A stretch of 50,061 nt of DNA from Thioalkalivibrio sp. ALJ12 (GTDB taxonomy: Bacteria > Pseudomonadota > Gammaproteobacteria > Ectothiorhodospirales > Ectothiorhodospiraceae). Shown piece by piece: positions 42,537 to 50,061 of this stretch (positions are counted from its first letter, which is position 1; each line of letters opens with the position of its first letter). A program made the position numbers and the translations under genes. The stretch spans positions 1-50,061 of the forward strand of contig NZ_KB899541.1 of NCBI RefSeq assembly GCF_000378305.1, written 5' to 3'. The notes beneath the pieces are model-generated. The model saw nothing but the letters and a program-made list of their open reading frames with translations. It was not told the origin of the DNA and made no database searches.

Positions 42537-43829
42537 ATGCAACAGTTCAATCGACGCCGCTTCTTGCAGGCGTTCGGCATTACGAGTCTGGCTTCCGTCA
42601 CAGGGGTCAGTGGCGCGATCGCCGGTGGTTATTCCAATGGCGCACGTATCGTCGTGGTCGGCGGCGGTTCGGGTGGGGCAACGGCCGCCAAGTACCTGAA
42701 GACGTTTTCTCCGGGGCTGGACGTGACCCTTATCGAGCCCAATTCGACCTACCACACCTGTTACGGCAGTAACTGGGTGATCGCGGGGTTCGAGGACATG
42801 GACAATATCGCCCAGACGTACGACGCCCTGCGTGACCGGCACGGGATCAAGGTCGTCGCGGACTCGGTGACGGCTGTGGATGCGGACAAGCGTCGCGTCC
42901 ATCTGGCCGGAGGCGACGAGGTCAAGTACGACAAGCTGGTGATGTCGCCGGGTATCGACTTTCGCTATGACGCGGTCGAAGGGATTTCCGAAGACGACGC
43001 CGAGGCGATCCCGCACGCCTGGAAGGCCGGGGAGCAGACCCGCATCTTGCGTTCGCAACTGACCGACATGCCGGATGGCGGCGTGTTCGTGATGGTCGCC
43101 CCACCAAACCCGTTCCGCTGCCCGCCGGGGCCGTACGAACGTGTCTCGCTGATCGCGCATTACTTCAAGCAGGAAAAGCCCAAATCCAAGATCATCGTGC
43201 TCGACGCCAAGGACAACTTCTCCAAGCAGGGCCTGTTCGAGGAAGGCTGGGAAGAGCACTACGGCGACATGATCGAGTGGCGTGGTGCGTCCGACGGTGG
43301 CAACGTCCAGGAGATCGACGTTGGCGAGAAGATGGCGATCACCGAAGAGGGCTTCGAGCGGGTGAAGGCCGACGTGATGAACTTCATACCGCATCAGCAT
43401 GCGGCGAAGATTGCCCACGATGTCGGCCTGACCAATGACGAGGGCTGGGTCCCGGTGGATCAGCGCACCTTCAAGTCGGACATGGACGACAACATCTACG
43501 TACTGGGGGATTCGAGCGTGGCCGGTGCCATGCCGAAGTCCGGTCATTCGGCCAACAACCAGGGCAAGATCGTCGCCGCGGCGATCGTGCGCGAACTGAT
43601 GGATCAGGAGCCCTTCGATCCCTCGTCCGCCAACACCTGCTACAGCTTGATTACGCCCGATCATGGGGTCAGTGTTGCGGCCGTGTATCAATACAAGGAT
43701 GGAGCTCAGGCGGGTGTGGACGGTTCAGGGGGCGTGAGTCCCTCCGGCGAGAGCGCGGATTTCAGGAAGCGGGAAGCCGAATACACCCGAGGTTGGTACA
43801 AGGGCATCACCTACGACATCTGGGGCTAG
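42537..43829 (+). CDS. fccB: Flavocytochrome c sulfide dehydrogenase, flavoprotein subunit
   Basis: 430 residues. The N-terminus has a twin-arginine signal (FNRRRFLQAFG) and a Gly-rich FAD motif VVVGGGSGG (39-47). C75 in YHTCYGSNW is the expected covalent FAD attachment site. C195 in NPFRCPPGPYER and C368 in NTCYSLITP are the expected redox-active cysteine pair. The C-terminal FCSD-type domain continues to the end. It oxidises sulfide to sulfur or polysulfide in the periplasm, giving electrons to FccA. Full length for the family. A terminator follows. Confidence 0.95.
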   Translation: MQQFNRRRFLQAFGITSLASVTGVSGAIAGGYSNGARIVVVGGGSGGATAAKYLKTFSPGLDVTLIEPNSTYHTCYGSNWVIAGFEDMDNIAQTYDALRDRHGIKVVADSVTAVDADKRRVHLAGGDEVKYDKLVMSPGIDFRYDAVEGISEDDAEAIPHAWKAGEQTRILRSQLTDMPDGGVFVMVAPPNPFRCPPGPYERVSLIAHYFKQEKPKSKIIVLDAKDNFSKQGLFEEGWEEHYGDMIEWRGASDGGNVQEIDVGEKMAITEEGFERVKADVMNFIPHQHAAKIAHDVGLTNDEGWVPVDQRTFKSDMDDNIYVLGDSSVAGAMPKSGHSANNQGKIVAAAIVRELMDQEPFDPSSANTCYSLITPDHGVSVAAVYQYKDGAQAGVDGSGGVSPSGESADFRKREAEYTRGWYKGITYDIWG

Positions 43830-43851
43830 TCCGCCTCGGCTGTTCGATTGC

Positions 43852-43887
43852 GCCGGGCATCCCCTTGACGGGGTGTCCGGCTTTTTT
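43852..43887 (+). terminator. Intrinsic terminator after fccB
   Basis: 13-position stem starting GCCGGGCATCCCC with TTGA loop, then six T. Confidence 0.92.
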
Positions 43888-44078
43888 GTGCTTGCGGTTT
43901 CGGCTACGCGTTCGCCAGGGGATCTTCAGCTCCAGCTCCAGGGGCGTCCGGAGATCGACCCGCCAATTTCGGTGCTTTGAACCGTGCCAGATGGTTCCAG
44001 GGGAGCTCGTCACGTGACTGGCTGCTGGCTGGCCTGGCCTGGCCTGGCCTGGCGGGGCGGGAAAGGTGCCCGTGCTGA

Positions 44079-44525
44079 TCAGGTGCGGCGCAGGCGGTCC
44101 TCTTCGCGGCTGCGGCGCTCCAGCCAGCGGCTGCCTTCCTCGGGGCCTAACAGTGTGGCCGCCAGGGCGATCAGGGCGAACCCGGTCGCCGGTGCGACGG
44201 CCCCGGCCAGACCCAGGATGTAGGCGGCATAGGCGGTGGGTACGGCGACGGCCACCGCCAGTACGACCACGCCCGGATAGGCCATGCGGTAGAGCCAGCG
44301 CGGATCGACCGAGAGGGCCAGCACCGCGACTGAGCCCAGCAGGCCGAGCAGGATCCAGCCCGCCGCCGCGGCTTCAAGCTCCGCGGCCAGCAGGGCGATC
44401 GCCAGCACCAGGCCCAGGGCGACGTGCCGCAGGCGGGTAGAGGCCTTTGGTGTGATCAGCGCATCCATCCAGCAGGGACGGAGGCCGGGGATGGAGTCGG
44501 GAGCGGGGGCAGTGGTCTGGTACAT
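44079..44525 (-). CDS. Small integral membrane protein, unknown
   Basis: 148 residues from ATG 44525; an in-frame ATG at 44468 (MDALITPKAS) is an alternative and neither has a strong ribosome-binding site. Four hydrophobic segments (HVALGLVLAIALLAAEL, GWILLGLLGSVAVLAL, YPGVVVLAVAVAVPTAYAAYIL, PATGFALIALAATLLG) and a charged C-terminus (RRSREEDRLRRT). No family recognised. Confidence 0.6.
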   Translation of the reverse strand: MYQTTAPAPDSIPGLRPCWMDALITPKASTRLRHVALGLVLAIALLAAELEAAAAGWILLGLLGSVAVLALSVDPRWLYRMAYPGVVVLAVAVAVPTAYAAYILGLAGAVAPATGFALIALAATLLGPEEGSRWLERRSREEDRLRRT

Positions 44526-44594
44526 GAGGGGCTGTTTGCTTGGTCGGCCGGGCCGCCGCGTTCATCCGGCGGTTCGGTTTCTTGGGGCTTCCTG

Positions 44595-44658
44595 CAAATG
44601 AAAAAGGGCACCCGGATCTGGATGCCCTCTCTCTGAAATATGGCGCGCCCGGAAGGAT
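44595..44658 (-). repeat. Degenerate copy of the tRNA-Arg 3' end and terminator
   Basis: Matches 44776-44839: AAATGAAAAAGGGC, a GGGC/GCCC hairpin, then AATATGGCGCGCCCGGAAGG, the complement of the tRNA 3' end, after which the tRNA match stops. Confidence 0.75.
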
Positions 44659-44775
44659 AGCGGCGGCGCTGCGCGCCTGGCCCTTTCGGGTGTCGGCCCG
44701 TGTCCGACACGTTCCTCGCTGCGCTCGGGATCGAACCAACGAATTTATCGGAGGTTCGAGTCCTTTGAGATCGGA

Positions 44776-44839
44776 CAAATGAAAAAGGGCCACCCGATGT
44801 GGGGGCCCTTTCTCGGGAATATGGCGCGCCCGGAAGGAT
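44776..44839 (-). repeat. Intact copy of the repeated tRNA 3' flank
   Basis: Covers the tRNA-Arg terminator and its last 18 bases. The other copy lies 181 bp away in the same orientation. The DNA between has further tRNA-like fragments, such as GGATCGAACC and GGAGGTTCGAGTCC. Confidence 0.75.
44782..44811 (-). terminator. Terminator of tRNA-Arg
   Basis: Minus-strand stem AAAGGGCC / GGCCCTTT followed by a short U-run, 11 bp after the tRNA CCA end. Confidence 0.85.
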
Positions 44840-44898
44840 TCGAACCTCCGACCACCTGGTTCGTAGCCAGGTACTCTATCCAGCTGAGCTACGGGCGC
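44822..44898 (-). tRNA. tRNA-Arg(ACG)
   Basis: 77 nt with encoded CCA. Acceptor GCGCCCG / CGGGCGC with discriminator G, D-arm around GCTCAGCTGGATAGAG, anticodon stem CCTGG/CCAGG with loop CTACGAA (anticodon ACG), and TPsiC arm GGAGGTTCGAATCCTTCC. Confidence 0.97.
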
Positions 44899-44963
44899 AT
44901 CGACTGAAGGCGCGCATTATCGCGATTGGTCCCGAGGGATGCAAGCGCCATGAGCGATTTGCC

Positions 44964-45671
44964 TCAGCCGCGCGGGATGGGATGGTAGGGCGTGGAGCGC
45001 ACCCGGTCGTGTTCGTGCATGCGGTAGTGGACGAATTCGTCCTGGTCGTGGAAGTGCAGAAACGGGTTGCCCTCGTCCTGTTCCGCCAGGGTGGATTCGG
45101 CCTTCTCCGCATAGTTGTGGCCCGGGTGGATGCAGGTATGCGCCGGGAGCCCCTCGCGCAGCCCGTTCAGCGTATGGAACATCTGCTCGGGGTCGCCCCC
45201 GGACAGGTCGCAGCGGCCGCAGCCGAACACAAACAGCGTGTCACCGGTAATCAGGTCGTCGCCGGCCGGCATGTGGAAGCAGGCGGAGCCGGGGGTGTGG
45301 CCGGGCGTGTGCAGGAAGCGGATTTCGGTATCGCCCAGCTTCATCGTGTCGCCGCCGTGGTGGAGTTCAGGGCGCTCCAGCTCCTTGCCCCAGAACTCGG
45401 CCTCGGGCTTGAGGATATGCAGTCGGGCATTGGGGTACTGCTCCAGGATCGCCTCGACGCCGTTGATGTGGTCGTGGTGGCTGTGGGTCAGCAGGATGTC
45501 GGAGATGGTCACGTCCTGCTCGCGCGCCTGGTTGAGGATCGCGTCCGGCTCCCAGGCCGGGTCCACCACCGCCGCGCGGCGGCTCGCCATGTCCTCGATC
45601 AGGTAGACGAAGTTCTCCATCGGCCCGAGTTCCTGGCGGTGGATGCGGTAGGGCAGGTCGTTGCGGTCCAT
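44964..45671 (-). CDS. Metallo-beta-lactamase-fold hydrolase, glyoxalase II / persulfide dioxygenase-like
   Basis: 235 residues from ATG 45671, which has GGAGG 5 nt upstream. Full metal motif THSHHDH (62-68), then LHTPGHTPGSAC, LITGDTLFVFGCGRCDL and HPGHNY near the C-terminus. The binuclear site is complete. GCGRCD replaces the GRADL of bacterial persulfide dioxygenases and resembles GloB-type enzymes. Likely substrate is a glutathione thioester or glutathione persulfide; in a sulfur oxidiser the latter is plausible but unproven. Confidence 0.85.
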   Translation of the reverse strand: MDRNDLPYRIHRQELGPMENFVYLIEDMASRRAAVVDPAWEPDAILNQAREQDVTISDILLTHSHHDHINGVEAILEQYPNARLHILKPEAEFWGKELERPELHHGGDTMKLGDTEIRFLHTPGHTPGSACFHMPAGDDLITGDTLFVFGCGRCDLSGGDPEQMFHTLNGLREGLPAHTCIHPGHNYAEKAESTLAEQDEGNPFLHFHDQDEFVHYRMHEHDRVRSTPYHPIPRG

Positions 45672-45749
45672 TGCGGCCTCCATTGAGTCGTTTCCAGTTT
45701 GGTAGGGTCCGTTCATTACTGGTTCCATCGTCCGCAGGGAAGGAGAGAG

Positions 45750-46370
45750 ATGCAAAATTCCGAAGAGTCGTCGACCGTTAACGCCGCCCTGGATGCGGAG
45801 GCCGACTGGGAGTCCCGCTATCAGGAGGGCTCCACGCGCTGGGATCGCGGTGGCCCCAGCCCGTCGCTGGAAGCGTGGCTGGCGATCACCGATCTGGCGA
45901 AAGGCGCACGGATCGTGGTGCCGGGCTGCGGTTTCGGACACGAGGTCCCGGCCCTGGCCCGCCACGGATATTACCCGATCGGTCTGGATGTGGCGCCCAC
46001 GCCAGTGCGGCATCTGCGCGAACAGCTGGAGCGGGAGGGGCTGGAGGCGGAGGTCGTCCAGGCCGACATGCTGGCATGGCAGCCGGAGACGCCGGTGGAT
46101 GGCGTCTACGAGCAGACCTCCCTGTGCGCGATCCCGCCCGAGCAGTGGCCCGCCTACGAGCAGCAGCTGCATGCCTGGCTGCGTCCGGACGGCGAGCTGT
46201 TCGCGTGCTTCATGCAGACCGGGCGCGAGGGCGGGCCGCCGTTTCACTGCGAGATGGCGGACATGCGGGCGTTGTTCCCGGACAGTCGCTGGGAGTGGCG
46301 CAACGACGCCGGGCGGACCGAACACACCAATGGCAAGTTCGAGTTGCTTCATCGCCTGATTCGGCGTTGA
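45750..46370 (+). CDS. SAM-dependent methyltransferase, TPMT family
   Basis: 206 residues from ATG 45750 with GGAGAGAG upstream. W-x-SRYQEGSTRWDRGGPSPSLEAWL is the N-terminal family signature, motif I is IVVPGCGFGHEVPALA, and DGVYEQTSLCAIPPEQW follows. Thiopurine-methyltransferase-like proteins of bacteria often methylate thiols, thiocyanate or metalloids. Substrate not determinable here. It is divergent from the hydrolase gene. Confidence 0.88.
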   Translation: MQNSEESSTVNAALDAEADWESRYQEGSTRWDRGGPSPSLEAWLAITDLAKGARIVVPGCGFGHEVPALARHGYYPIGLDVAPTPVRHLREQLEREGLEAEVVQADMLAWQPETPVDGVYEQTSLCAIPPEQWPAYEQQLHAWLRPDGELFACFMQTGREGGPPFHCEMADMRALFPDSRWEWRNDAGRTEHTNGKFELLHRLIRR

Positions 46371-46459
46371 ATCGGGTAAAGGGCACACCCGTGCCCCGAG
46401 TCGGGACCCATGGGTCCCGGCCGGATACCGCGTGAAGTGCCGCGGCAAGGGGGATACTC

Positions 46460-47245
46460 ATGCTTAACTCTATGCCGGAGGGAATGGAGCAGGTTCGCGC
46501 GCTGTTGCTGGACCTCTCCGGTGTGCTGTACGTGGGCGGCGAGGCCCTCCCGGGCGCCATCGAGGCCGTGCAGCGGGCACAGGCCGCCGGGCTCCCGATC
46601 CGTCTGATCACCAACACCACGCGCGAGCCACGCGCGGCCATCATCGACAAGCTGGCCGGCCTCGGCTTCGCGTTCGAGTCTGCGCAGTTGACGACGGCCC
46701 CCTCCGCGATCCGCGAGCGGCTCGAGTCCGAGTCCCGCAGCCCGCTGCTGCTGGTGCACCCGGCGCTGGAACCCGAGTTCGAGGGCGTGCCCACGGGCGA
46801 TCCGGATGTGGTTGTGCTGGGGGATATGGGCGCCGCGTTCGACTACGCCGTGCTCAACCGCGCGTTTCGCGTGTTGATGGAGGGCGCACCGCTGTGGGTG
46901 ATGGGGACCAACCGCTATTTTCGCGAGGCGGATGGCCTGTCGCTGGATATCGGCCCGTTCGTGCGTGCGCTGGAGTACGCCGCCGATCTGAAGGCCGAGA
47001 ACTTCGGCAAGCCGGATGCCCGGCTGTTCCATGCGGCGATTGCGGATCTGGATCTGCCACCGGAGCAGGTGCTGATGGTGGGCGACGATGTGTCGGGGGA
47101 TGTGGACGGCGCACGCGCCGCGGGTCTGACCGCCTGTCTGGTGCGCACCGGCAAGTATCAAGACGGCGACGAACAGCGGGCACAACACCGCGGTGCCGGC
47201 CTGGCGGATCGCCTGGCCGACATCGTGGATGCTTTATTGGGTTGA
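46460..47245 (+). CDS. HAD-IIA phosphatase, LHPP-like
   Basis: 261 residues. Motif I is LLLDLSGVLYVGG, with Ser replacing the second Asp of DxD, the LHPP subfamily mark. ITNTTRE follows (motif II), then GKPDARLFHAA (motif III lysine) and MVGDDVSGDVDGARAAG (motif IV). LHPP-type enzymes hydrolyse phospholysine, phosphohistidine or pyrophosphate. A GC-rich hairpin lies behind the gene. Confidence 0.88.
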   Translation: MLNSMPEGMEQVRALLLDLSGVLYVGGEALPGAIEAVQRAQAAGLPIRLITNTTREPRAAIIDKLAGLGFAFESAQLTTAPSAIRERLESESRSPLLLVHPALEPEFEGVPTGDPDVVVLGDMGAAFDYAVLNRAFRVLMEGAPLWVMGTNRYFREADGLSLDIGPFVRALEYAADLKAENFGKPDARLFHAAIADLDLPPEQVLMVGDDVSGDVDGARAAGLTACLVRTGKYQDGDEQRAQHRGAGLADRLADIVDALLG

Positions 47246-47250
47246 GGTAA

Positions 47251-47282
47251 CCGCGCGCCGGCCGTCAATGACCGGCGCGCGG
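47251..47282. terminator. GC-rich hairpin between convergent genes
   Basis: 11-bp perfect stem CCGCGCGCCGG / CCGGCGCGCGG with a 10-nt loop but no U-tract; possible bidirectional stop signal for the two converging genes. Confidence 0.5.
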
Positions 47283-47295
47283 GTCCTGGCCTTGA

Positions 47296-49179
47296 TCAGG
47301 CGGAGCGGCGCTTGACCGACAGGGTGCCGTCACCGCGGCTGGCGTTGGCCTTGCGGCCCGGTGCCTTGCGCGGCTTTCCGGCGGCCGCATAGGCCGGGCG
47401 CTTGCCGTTGGCCGGAGCCGGGCCACGCCGCTTGGCGGCCGGCTTGCCCGGGCCGTGGGGCTTGCGCGCAGCCGGGGCGTGGCGCTCGGTCGCACGCGAG
47501 TCGCGAGTCGGGACAGAGCGCGCCATTTCCAGGCGACGGTTGGCGATATGGATATTGCCCAGGCGGCGCACCGCGGCCTCGTCCAGCGCGGCCGGCAGGT
47601 CCACATGGCTGTGGTCGTCCTGCAGGCCGATCCGGCCGATGTCGCGGCCGTTCAGGCCACCCTCGTTGGCCAGCGCCCCGACAATGGCGCCGGGGGCGAT
47701 GCCGTGGTTACGCCCGACCGGCATGTAGTAGCGCACCATGTCCGCTTCCGGCCCGCGGTCCTTGCCGCGGCTGGGGCGGGGGGCGCGGTCACGGTTGCGA
47801 TCCGCACGATGACTGTCGCGTTCGGGGCGGCTGGCGGCCGCCGTCACGGGATCGTGCGCGTTGGGCGTGCCATCCAGCGGCGTGCCCTGGGTCGCCAGGG
47901 CGAGCAGGGCGCGGGCGAGATCGCGTTCGCCCATCTGGCCGTTGGCCAGCAGCCGGTCCAGCAGGGCGTCGAGCTGCGGCGACGCTTCGCCGGCCAGCTC
48001 GGCCTGCAGACGCTCGGCCAGGCGCTCCTCGCGGCGGGCGATCACGGCGGCGCGATCCGGGACCTTCTGCTCGCGCACGGGCTTGCCGGTCAGGCGTTCG
48101 ATATCGCGTAGCATGCGCCGCTTGCGCGGCTCCAGGAACAGGATCGCGCGGCCCTTGCGCCCGGCGCGGCCGGTACGGCCGATGCGGTGCACGTACACCT
48201 CGGCATCGCCCGGGGCGTCGTAGTTGAAGACATGGGTGATGCGCGGGACGTCGATGCCGCGGGCGGCCACGTCGGTGGCCACGATCACGTCCAGATGACC
48301 ATCGCGCAGGTCGGCGACCACGCGCTCGCGTTCGCCCTGTTCCATGTCGCCATTGAGCGGGGAGGACTGCACGCCCTGTGCGTTCAGGGCCTCGGCGATC
48401 TCGGCGGTGGCGGCCTTGGTACGGGCGAATACGATCGCCGCGTCCAGTTCCGGCTCCACCTCGATCATCCGGCCCAGGGCCTCGGTCTTGTGGCGCTGGT
48501 CCACCAGGCAGTAGCTCTGATCGATGTCGGTGCCGGCCTCGTTGCCCGCGCCAATGCGGATCTCCTGCGGCTCGCGCATGTGGCGGTGCGCGATGCGGCG
48601 AATCGGCGCCGGCATGGTCGCGGAGAACAGCGTGGTCTGGCGTTCGGCCGGGGTCTGTTCGAGGATCCATTCGATCTCCTCGACAAAGCCCATGCGCAGC
48701 ATCTCGTCGGCCTCGTCCAGCACCACCATGCGCAGCGCATCCAGTGTCAGCGTGCCGCGCTTGATGTGGTCGACCACGCGGCCGGGCGTTCCGACCACGA
48801 CCTGCGCACCATCGCGCAGGGCGCGGATCTGCACGCCCATGGGCTGGCCGCCGTAGACCGGCAGGATCTCGAGCCCGTCGATACTGGCCGCGAAGCCCTC
48901 CAGGGCGGTGGCGACCTGGCCGGCCAGCTCGCGGGTCGGCGCCAGGATCAGCGCCTGCACGCGACGCTGCGCGGGATCGATCGAGTCGATCAGCGGCAGG
49001 CCGAAGGCGCCGGTCTTGCCGGTGCCGGTCTGGGCCTCGCCCAGCACGTCGTCGCCGGCCAGCAGGGCCGGGATACACGCGGCCTGGACCGGGGTCGGGG
49101 TGGTAAAGCCCAGTTGCAACAGGGCACGGGCCAACGACTCGGAAAGGCCGAGTTCGGCGAAGGAGGGGGATTCGGACAT
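47296..49179 (-). CDS. deaD: DEAD-box RNA helicase, DeaD/CsdA-like
   Basis: 627 residues from ATG 49179. Helicase core: Q motif [51 protein letters not shown], and [10 protein letters not shown]. After the core come a linker with ALLDRLLANGQMGERDLARALLAL and a DbpA-type RNA-binding fold (MVRYYMPVGRNHGIAPGAIVGALANEGGLNGRDIGRIGL... HVDLP). The last about 90 residues are Lys/Arg/Pro/Ala-rich. It acts in ribosome assembly and cold adaptation. Confidence 0.93.
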   Translation of the reverse strand: MSESPSFAELGLSESLARALLQLGFTTPTPVQAACIPALLAGDDVLGEAQTGTGKTGAFGLPLIDSIDPAQRRVQALILAPTRELAGQVATALEGFAASIDGLEILPVYGGQPMGVQIRALRDGAQVVVGTPGRVVDHIKRGTLTLDALRMVVLDEADEMLRMGFVEEIEWILEQTPAERQTTLFSATMPAPIRRIAHRHMREPQEIRIGAGNEAGTDIDQSYCLVDQRHKTEALGRMIEVEPELDAAIVFARTKAATAEIAEALNAQGVQSSPLNGDMEQGERERVVADLRDGHLDVIVATDVAARGIDVPRITHVFNYDAPGDAEVYVHRIGRTGRAGRKGRAILFLEPRKRRMLRDIERLTGKPVREQKVPDRAAVIARREERLAERLQAELAGEASPQLDALLDRLLANGQMGERDLARALLALATQGTPLDGTPNAHDPVTAAASRPERDSHRADRNRDRAPRPSRGKDRGPEADMVRYYMPVGRNHGIAPGAIVGALANEGGLNGRDIGRIGLQDDHSHVDLPAALDEAAVRRLGNIHIANRRLEMARSVPTRDSRATERHAPAARKPHGPGKPAAKRRGPAPANGKRPAYAAAGKPRKAPGRKANASRGDGTLSVKRRSA

Positions 49180-49340
49180 TTCAGGGGGTACTCGGGCGGG
49201 CCGGAACAAGGCCCGGCGAAAATCGGATGAATCTACTCAGCGCGCATCATACACGAATTGCGAAACGAAATACGTCTGCGCATATGCAATAAAACTCTTG
49301 CCCGCGAACAAACGCGGGCATTACGAGGGCTTGGGGTCTG

Positions 49341-49841
49341 CTACTTCCCCAGCCCGGTCAGTCGCGCCGGCTCCAGGATCTCGATCCAGTAGCCGTCCAC
49401 GTCCTTCACGAAAGCGATGTCCTTCAGCCCGCCTTCGTCCGGGCGCTTCACGAACTCGACATCGTTCTCGTCGAACCAGTGCACGGCCGCGTCCAGGTCG
49501 GGTACCGAGAAGCAGATGTGGCCGAAGCCCTGCGGCTCCTCGTTGCCGTCGTGGTAGTGGAAGTCGGCGTCCTTTTCGGTGCCGTAGTTGTAGGTCAGCT
49601 CCAGGATGCCGCGCTGGCTGAACATCCAGCGGGTGGCCTCCCCGCCATCCTTGGGCGGGTGCGGCTCGTCCTCGCCGATTTGCGCCAGGAAGTAGAGCGT
49701 GAACTCGAACTCCGGGAAGTCCAGCGTCTTGATCAGCTGCATGCCGAACACCCGCTGGTAGAAGTCCAGCGCCTTCTGCGGATCCTTCACGCGCAGCATG
49801 GTGTGGTTCAAGCGAAAGCCTGCGGTGGGATTGTCGCTCAT
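49341..49841 (-). CDS. gloA: Lactoylglutathione lyase (glyoxalase I)
   Basis: 166 residues. LNHTMLRVKDPQKALDFYQRVFGM begins the first beta-alpha-beta-beta-beta module with metal ligand His; ILELTYNYGTE supplies the Glu ligand; GFGHICFSVPD gives the second His and DGYWIEILEP the second Glu. Length fits the longer GloA form. It converts the methylglyoxal-glutathione hemithioacetal to S-lactoylglutathione. Upstream of it, in the gene direction, lies a dispersed repeat. Confidence 0.94.
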   Translation of the reverse strand: MSDNPTAGFRLNHTMLRVKDPQKALDFYQRVFGMQLIKTLDFPEFEFTLYFLAQIGEDEPHPPKDGGEATRWMFSQRGILELTYNYGTEKDADFHYHDGNEEPQGFGHICFSVPDLDAAVHWFDENDVEFVKRPDEGGLKDIAFVKDVDGYWIEILEPARLTGLGK

Positions 49842-49939
49842 GGTGCGTCCTTGTATCGGCTAAAGGGGGGTGTCCCGGAAGACTGGAACACAGGGGCCGA
49901 GGTTCCCTCAAGTACCACCATCGCGTCGTCCGCGATCCC

Positions 49940-50040
49940 CCGTCACTGCGAGGAGGCGCAGCCGACGCGGCAGTCTGTCGGGTCTGCCCCAACGTTGGTG
50001 CCTGCGTTGGGAGATCGCTTCGCTCGGCTCGCGATGACGG
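49940..50040. repeat. Dispersed intergenic repeat with inverted ends
   Basis: Starts CCGTCACTGCGAG and ends CTCGCGATGACGG, imperfect inverted ends, with GATCGCTTCGCTCGGCTCGC near the right end. It resembles a repeat common in many proteobacterial genomes (from memory). The surrounding 49842-50061 has no gene. Confidence 0.65.
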
Positions 50041-50061
50041 CTGTGTGGACGCGCCGGGCTT

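Noticed and set aside
44031-44053. GGCCT microrepeat
   Set aside because: Four to five short units in a non-coding gap; no link to a gene start, so probably simple slippage.

Overview
The window is a GC-rich stretch of a gammaproteobacterial chromosome. A sulfide-oxidation locus (flavocytochrome c FccA/FccB, a DsrE-type protein, sulfur-globule-like proteins), acidic proteins and ordinary gammaproteobacterial housekeeping genes (dapC/dapD, fdxA, gloA, rhlE/deaD helicases) together suggest a sulfur-oxidising member of the Ectothiorhodospiraceae, such as a Thioalkalivibrio relative. The genus is an inference from gene content, not from a search.

Layout. 1-2279 (-): N-terminal 759 residues of a large autotransporter, cut by the window edge. 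2426-8498 (-): six overlapping genes that look like a complete route to a polyprenyl-phosphate D-arabinofuranose donor (UbiA-type phosphoribosyltransferase, flippase-like membrane protein, DprE1, DprE2, HAD phosphatase, GT-C glycosyltransferase). 8672-10604 (+): lipoprotein, EamA transporter, small membrane protein. 10928-16113: a sigma54 enhancer-binding protein, an outer-membrane barrel, and a divergent operon for a Fap-like functional amyloid (secreted repeat protein, small secreted partner, periplasmic C39 peptidase, GG-motif protein), with a good sigma54 promoter in front of it. 16554-24430: ferredoxin, ERCC4 nuclease, Rossmann protein, a decayed PAS-EAL gene, a MASE3-like/PAS/GGDEF/EAL protein, RhlE and a chemotaxis receptor. 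24431-25356: gene-free, holding a pair of inverted dispersed repeats. 25357-29985: dapC-dapD-arsC-like operon, metallo-hydrolase, glycosyltransferase, rhodanese.

30095-43829 is the most interesting part. A PAS-containing sigma54 activator is divergent from a long + strand block: RND adaptor, RND pump with a roughly 280-residue basic disordered tail, three secreted Gly/Tyr/His-rich proteins (sulfur-globule type), a ParA-like ATPase, a DUF302-like anchored protein, a membrane coiled-coil protein, a 55-residue membrane protein, a DsrE protein, then fccA-fccB. Two -24/-12 promoters (31680 and 41749) each carry GTTGC repeats phased at exactly 11 bp, in the same register relative to the promoter, plus a candidate IHF site. 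This argues that one activator drives both halves. The second promoter is followed by a structured leader with an intrinsic terminator about 165 bp before fccA, so it may make a small RNA or a regulated leader. My reading is a sulfide- or sulfur-responsive regulon that couples sulfide oxidation, sulfur-globule envelope proteins and a ParA-type positioning ATPase.

44079-49841: small membrane protein, tRNA-Arg(ACG) with a duplicated 3' flank, persulfide-dioxygenase/glyoxalase-II-like hydrolase, methyltransferase, LHPP-like HAD phosphatase, DEAD-box helicase with a DbpA-type RNA-binding domain, and glyoxalase I. A dispersed repeat lies at the right edge.
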